A DNA stretch of 9,125 nucleotides from Planctomycetota bacterium (GTDB lineage: Bacteria; Planctomycetota; PUPC01; JACPCR01). Location of the stretch: assembly GCA_030740295.1 (NCBI GenBank), contig JASLXP010000777.1:1-9125 (forward strand), read 5' to 3'. The translations under genes were made by a program, and so were the position numbers. Positions 5,273 through 9,125 of the stretch are shown piece by piece; position 1 is the stretch's first letter, and each line of letters begins with the position of its first letter. The notes beneath the pieces were generated by a model. The model had not been told where the DNA came from. It searched no databases and was given only the letters and a program-made list of their open reading frames with translations.

Positions 5273-8200
5273 ATGAACGACCTGACTCTGGCCGCCGCGG
5301 CCGTGATACTTCTGTGTGTCTCGATTTCGTGGGCAGCGTCCGCTCCGGACGGTATCCCTTGGGGCGTAGCTCAGAAGCCTTGGAACGCGCGGTGGGGAAA
5401 CCATCGTGCGCGCGTGCGCGTCGCCATACAGGCGGACGCGGTCTGGGCTCACATTCCCTGGCGACGTCGAGACTCGAATCCACAGGAGAAGGCGGTGTGG
5501 GTGATCGACGCGGCGACTGGGAAGCGTGTGCAGAACGCGGTGTGCGTCGAGGTTAACCGTGAGTTCGGAGATGTCGTCTTCCAGGCCCAGCGGGCCGGGG
5601 AGTATCATGTCTACTACATGCCGTTCACGATCAGGGGGCGAGCGTTCCCAACGACGGTGTACAGCCGGCCTGAACGCGCCGCGGAGGCTGAATGGGCTCG
5701 GCTCGCAACGGACAAGTGGCGGTCCCTGCCGAAGGCGCAGGTCGTCGGCTTCGACGCGCGAACCGGCTTCGACCGCATGGACCCGATGGAGGTCATCGCC
5801 ACAGCCGTCGAGATGGAGAAGTTGCTCGCCGCTCACCCGGATGACGTCTACCTGCTGTTCCCGGAGGACCGGAAGTTCCCCATTCGCATGACGGAAGATC
5901 TGCCCGCGCTGTGGGCTCGGCGGGGGCCGATGTCCGAGCTCAGCGGCGAGGCGATGCGGAACGAGTTCTACGTCTTTCAGGTCGGCCTGTATGCGGCAAG
6001 GGCGGCACTGAAAGACGTTCGCGTGTCGTTTGGTGAGCTCAGGCCGAGAGGTGGAGGTGAGCCCATCGCCGCATCCGCGCTGCGATGCTTCAATACTGAA
6101 GGGCGCGATTGGCTTGGCCGCCCCATGCACAAGGTCGTCGATGTGCCGAAAGGCAAAGTCCAGGCCCTGTGGTGCGGCGTGGATGTCTCCAGGCAGGCCG
6201 CAGTCGATACGTACGAAGGGGTGGCGACCATTCGCGCGGCGGGGCAGAAGCCTGCGGATGTGAAGCTCGTGCTGTCGGTCTCGTCTAAGGCGCTCGACGA
6301 TCGCGGTGATTCTGAGCTCTGGCGTCTCAGCCGGCTGCGGTGGCTGGACTCCAAGGCGGGGCTCGAAGATGAGGTCACGGCTCCATACACCCCGCTGAAG
6401 GTCGATGGCACGACTGTGAGCTGCCTCGGCAGAGACGTGACGTACGGGCCGGGTGGCGTGCCGTCGAGCATCCGCTCAGGTGCGAACGAGATTCTTGCCC
6501 GTCCGCTCGCGTTCGTCGTCGAGTCGGACGGGAACATCCTTGCGTGGAAGGCCGGTGAGGCCAAGGTCGTGGAGCGCAGTCCAGCGGCGACGGTGTTGGA
6601 GTCGGAAGCGACGGCCGCTGCGCTCACGCTCCGCACCCGCGCCAGAATGGAGTTCGACGGTTACATCAACTTTCAGTTCGCGCTCAAAGCTGAGCGGGAT
6701 GTCGAGCTCGACGACTGCCGGCTGGAGATACCGATCCGGCGGGCCCTCGCGACGTACATGATGGGTATGGGCTGCAAGGGCGGGTATCGTCCGGACAAAT
6801 GGAGATGGAAGTGGAACTCCAAGAATCACCAGGATTCGCTTTGGGTCGGCGATGTGAGTGGCGGGCTCCAGTGCAAACTCAAGGGCCCGGATTACCGGTG
6901 GCCCCTGGTGAACGTCCACTACCATCGCCGTCCGCTGTTGATGCCGGAGGCATGGCACAACGGGGGCAAGGGCGGCTGTGTGGTCGAGCCGGATGGTGAG
7001 GATTGTGTGGTGGTGCGAGCGTACGGCGGGCCGCGCAAGCTGGAGGCCGGGAGGGAATTGCGGTTCGACTTCGCCCTGTTGGTCACCCCGGTCAAGCCCC
7101 TCGACTTCCAGGCCCACTGGAGACACCGTTACTACCACAGCGGAATGCCGACGCCCGAGAAAGTTGTGGAGACTGGGGCGCGTATCGTCAACATCCATCA
7201 TGGCAACGCGCTCAACCCCTTCATCAACTACCCATTCCTCACGACCGACAAGCTTGCCGACTACGTTCGCAGCTCACATGAGCACGGGCTCAAGGTCAAG
7301 CTCTATTACACCATCCGCGAGCTCACCAACCACGTGGCCGAGCTGTGGGCCCTGCGGAGTCTCGGCCACGAGGTCTACGCGGACGGGCCGGGCGGCGGGT
7401 ACGCGTGGCTGCACGAGCATCTGGTCAAAGGCTATTCACCCGCGTGGCACCAACCGTTCAGCGACGGCACGTGGTGCGCATCGATCAGCCAGATGGGGCT
7501 CTCGCGCTGGCACAACTATTACATCGAAGGCCTGGCGTGGCTGGCGGAGAACACCGAGATCGACGGCCTCTACCTCGACGAGATTGGGTACGACCGTGAG
7601 ATCATGAAGCGCGTGCGCCGCGTGCTGGACAGGCACCGGCCGGGCAGTCTGCTGGACCTGCACTCGTGGAATCACTTCAACGGCCGAGCCGGCTTCGCCA
7701 ACTGCCTCAACATGTACCTGGAGCATCTGCCCTTCCTCGACAGCCTCTGGATCGGCGAGGGCCGTAACTACAACGAAGGCCCCGACCACTGGATGGTCGA
7801 AGTATCGGGCATCCCCTTCGGCCTGTTCAGCGAGATGCTCCAGGGCGGAGGCAACCCGTGGCGGGGCATGCTCTATGGCATGACCAACCGCCTGCCATGG
7901 AGCGGCAACCCAAGGCCCATCTGGAAGCTCTGGGATGACTTCGGGATTGAGGAAGCCGAGATGTTCGGCTACTGGTCGCCGGAGTGTCCCGTGAGGACGG
8001 GCAGGAAGGACGTTCTTGCCACAGTTTACCGGCGCAAGGGCAAGAGCCTGGTGTGTCTCGCGAGTTGGGCCAGGGGAGGCGAGGACTGCAAGCTCAAGAT
8101 CGACTGGACGGCCCTCGGACTCGATCCGACAAAAGCGAAGCTCTACGCGCCAGAGATCGATGGCACCCAGACCGAAGACCTGTTCGAGCCCACCGACGCG

Positions 8201-8878
8201 ATCCCCGTTCAGCCAAGCGGCGGGTGGATGTTCATCCTCGACGAGGCCGAGCGGAAGCTCATTTCCATCGACGACCCCGACATCTACACCGGTCGGAAGC
8301 TCACGATGGAGGAGAGCTTCACCGGCGCTGAATTAGCCAGGGACTGGCAGGTAACGTTGTCAAAGCGCCCGAACACGAAGCTCTCGGTTGCCGCCGGAGA
8401 TCTGGTAATCGACTGCACCGCGAACACCTGCGCATTCGCCGAACGGAAACTCCCCCCGGAGACGACATTGGTGGAGTGCCATCTCAACTCGGGCAACGAC
8501 GGCGGGCAGACCTGGGGCGTCGGGCTCGGCCTGGTCTGGCCCAAGCGGTTCCTGCGTGTTCATCTCCGCGCCGAGGACCGGCGCTTCGGATACGACGACA
8601 CGGGCAAGGTCATGTTCGGCCCCGCGGCCCGGCCCGGCGACTGGCAGCACGTCCGCATTCGGATCGAGAAAGACCGCATTGCCATCGAGGGCGCTACGGA
8701 ACGGAAGCGCAAGCGCTGGCGGACCATCGGCACACTTGACCGCTCACGCTTCCCCGGTGCCCCCCTTGCGGTCCGCATCGGCAAGATGACCGCTCACGGC
8801 ACAAACTCCGACTTCCCGCAGCCCGGCCATCAGGGTACGTGCAGAATCCGAGGGCTCCGCGTGTATGCTGGCGAGTGA
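5273..8878 (+). CDS. Exported giant GH123/DUF6067-like glycoside hydrolase with C-terminal lectin-like domain
   Basis: A 1201-residue protein from the 5273 start. Its signal peptide is MNDLTLAAAAVILLCVSISWA (cleavage near residue 21). An N-terminal beta-rich region (30-400) includes NEFYVFQVGLYAAR (230-243), LRCFNTEGRDWLG (270-282) and VQALWCGVDV (296-305), like GH123-type N-terminal domains. A second beta region (about 400-600) resembles the supersandwich of such enzymes. The barrel region (about 605-900) carries VNIHHGNALNPFINYPF (639-655), VKLYYTIREL (675-684), IDGLYLDEIGYDR (763-775), LLDLHSWNHFNGR (793-805) and SGIPFGLFSEMLQGGGNPWR (845-864). D769-E770 sit at a strand end like the catalytic Asp-Glu pair of GH123 enzymes, which act on N-acetylgalactosaminides; this match is inference. 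Residues 900-990 form a C-terminal sandwich. Residues about 1011-1201 look like a concanavalin/LamG-type domain (ESFTGAE, WGVGLGLVWP, GDWQHVRIRIEKD). Substrate unproven. GC content is visibly higher than in neighbouring genes. Confidence 0.85.
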   Translation: MNDLTLAAAAVILLCVSISWAASAPDGIPWGVAQKPWNARWGNHRARVRVAIQADAVWAHIPWRRRDSNPQEKAVWVIDAATGKRVQNAVCVEVNREFGDVVFQAQRAGEYHVYYMPFTIRGRAFPTTVYSRPERAAEAEWARLATDKWRSLPKAQVVGFDARTGFDRMDPMEVIATAVEMEKLLAAHPDDVYLLFPEDRKFPIRMTEDLPALWARRGPMSELSGEAMRNEFYVFQVGLYAARAALKDVRVSFGELRPRGGGEPIAASALRCFNTEGRDWLGRPMHKVVDVPKGKVQALWCGVDVSRQAAVDTYEGVATIRAAGQKPADVKLVLSVSSKALDDRGDSELWRLSRLRWLDSKAGLEDEVTAPYTPLKVDGTTVSCLGRDVTYGPGGVPSSIRSGANEILARPLAFVVESDGNILAWKAGEAKVVERSPAATVLESEATAAALTLRTRARMEFDGYINFQFALKAERDVELDDCRLEIPIRRALATYMMGMGCKGGYRPDKWRWKWNSKNHQDSLWVGDVSGGLQCKLKGPDYRWPLVNVHYHRRPLLMPEAWHNGGKGGCVVEPDGEDCVVVRAYGGPRKLEAGRELRFDFALLVTPVKPLDFQAHWRHRYYHSGMPTPEKVVETGARIVNIHHGNALNPFINYPFLTTDKLADYVRSSHEHGLKVKLYYTIRELTNHVAELWALRSLGHEVYADGPGGGYAWLHEHLVKGYSPAWHQPFSDGTWCASISQMGLSRWHNYYIEGLAWLAENTEIDGLYLDEIGYDREIMKRVRRVLDRHRPGSLLDLHSWNHFNGRAGFANCLNMYLEHLPFLDSLWIGEGRNYNEGPDHWMVEVSGIPFGLFSEMLQGGGNPWRGMLYGMTNRLPWSGNPRPIWKLWDDFGIEEAEMFGYWSPECPVRTGRKDVLATVYRRKGKSLVCLASWARGGEDCKLKIDWTALGLDPTKAKLYAPEIDGTQTEDLFEPTDAIPVQPSGGWMFILDEAERKLISIDDPDIYTGRKLTMEESFTGAELARDWQVTLSKRPNTKLSVAAGDLVIDCTANTCAFAERKLPPETTLVECHLNSGNDGGQTWGVGLGLVWPKRFLRVHLRAEDRRFGYDDTGKVMFGPAARPGDWQHVRIRIEKDRIAIEGATERKRKRWRTIGTLDRSRFPGAPLAVRIGKMTAHGTNSDFPQPGHQGTCRIRGLRVYAGE

Positions 8879-8942
8879 CTCTACATCGGCGAGCAGATAG
8901 AATTCGTCGGCCGCATTGCCCCCTCTACCAGGAGTTAAGAAA
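8879..8942 (+). other. Short intergenic gap before the peptidase gene
   Basis: These 64 bases contain no terminator hairpin and end with the ribosome binding site of the M55 gene. The short distance supports co-transcription with the hydrolase gene. Confidence 0.4.
8930..8934 (+). promoter_or_regulatory. Ribosome binding site for a GTG start
   Basis: AGGAG lies 8 bases before GTG at 8943. This supports the non-ATG start, which also places the M55 metal ligands at their usual residue numbers. Confidence 0.75.
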
Positions 8943-9125
8943 GTGAAGATTTACATTCTTGCAGACATGGAAGGCATCTCAGGTATTCGGCGAATGGTGC
9001 AGGTTCAGCGAGACTCCTCTGAATATGAGGAAGGCCGTCACCTGATGATGCAGGAAATGAACGTTGCCATTGTTGCGGCCTGTGAGGCTGGCGCCACCGA
9101 GGTGGTTGTGTGTGATACTCACGGA
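8943..9125 (+). CDS. dppA: M55-family zinc D-aminopeptidase, DppA type (5' end only)
   Basis: The first 61 residues are visible; the gene runs off the right edge. It begins at GTG as MKIYILADMEGISGI, the hallmark N-terminus of peptidase family M55, continues with YEEGRHLMMQEMNVAIVAAC (28-47), and reaches ATEVVVCDTHG (51-61). In Bacillus subtilis DppA the zinc ligands include Asp8, Glu10 and His60. Here D8, E10 and H60 occur at exactly those positions, which also fixes the start. No signal peptide is present, fitting the cytoplasmic, self-compartmentalising decamer known for DppA. DppA removes N-terminal D-amino acids from short peptides, but M55 members vary, so the substrate here is only probable. 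The remaining ligands lie outside the window. It is the last visible member of the plus-strand operon. Confidence 0.9.
   Translation, partial: MKIYILADMEGISGIRRMVQVQRDSSEYEEGRHLMMQEMNVAIVAACEAGATEVVVCDTHG

Noticed and set aside
5108..6130. 340-codon open frame on the minus strand
   Set aside because: It lies across the end of the propeller gene and the start of the GC-rich hydrolase gene, is rich in Arg, Pro and His, shows no family motifs, and is explained as an antisense shadow of real coding sequence.
6476..7201. 241-codon open frame on the minus strand
   Set aside because: It is antisense to the hydrolase's conserved region in GC-rich DNA and has no recognisable domain.
8876..8938. Stop-codon readthrough of the hydrolase: after TGA the same frame stays open for 19 codons to a TAA
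   Set aside because: Nineteen open codons are expected by chance in such sequence, the added residues match nothing, and the stretch contains the next gene's ribosome binding site.
1..9125. CRISPR array, tRNA, rRNA, transposase or phage genes
   Set aside because: No regularly spaced repeats, tRNA-like cloverleaf, rRNA motif, or transposase/integrase signature was seen on either strand by eye.

Overview
The window looks like a piece of a heterotrophic, polymer-degrading bacterial genome, probably from the Planctomycetes/Lentisphaerae/Verrucomicrobia side of the tree or a similar metagenomic lineage. This is inferred from protein style: large exported PQQ-type beta-propeller proteins with a methyltransferase-like front end, a GH123/DUF6067-like hydrolase of about 1200 residues, a divergent uroporphyrinogen-decarboxylase-family protein, and remnants of glycosidase genes. 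No rRNA, tRNA, CRISPR array, transposase or phage gene was seen, so the taxonomic placement is an inference.

Layout. The left 1 kb is on the minus strand. It holds the 5' end of a secreted protein, probably a TIM-barrel hydrolase (1-332, running off the left edge). Upstream of it lies a broken glycosidase-type gene (442-1043): a recognisable N-terminal segment in one frame joined to a recognisable C-terminal beta-sandwich in another, with the catalytic middle absent. A spacer of about 326 bases (1044-1369) follows. It has several inverted repeats but no promoter I could defend.

From 1370 everything is on the plus strand and reads like one operon, with gaps of 131, 106 and 64 bases and no convincing terminator. 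The genes are a URO-D-family protein (1370-2479), an exported degenerate-methyltransferase/PQQ-propeller fusion (2611-5166), an exported giant GH123/DUF6067-like hydrolase with a C-terminal lectin-like domain (5273-8878), and the 5' end of an M55 (DppA-type) zinc D-aminopeptidase (8943 to the right edge).

How they may work together (inference). The two exported proteins would bind and cleave a complex carbohydrate or glycoconjugate outside the cytoplasm. The URO-D-like protein and the M55 peptidase lack signal peptides and would act on products in the cytoplasm, one perhaps on a methylated or acidic small molecule and the other on peptides, possibly with D-amino acids. None of the substrates can be read from the sequence. 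The most unusual points are the methyltransferase-like domain in an exported propeller protein that has lost its cofactor motifs, the altered metal motif of the URO-D protein, the high GC content of the hydrolase gene against its neighbours, and the collapsed glycosidase gene.
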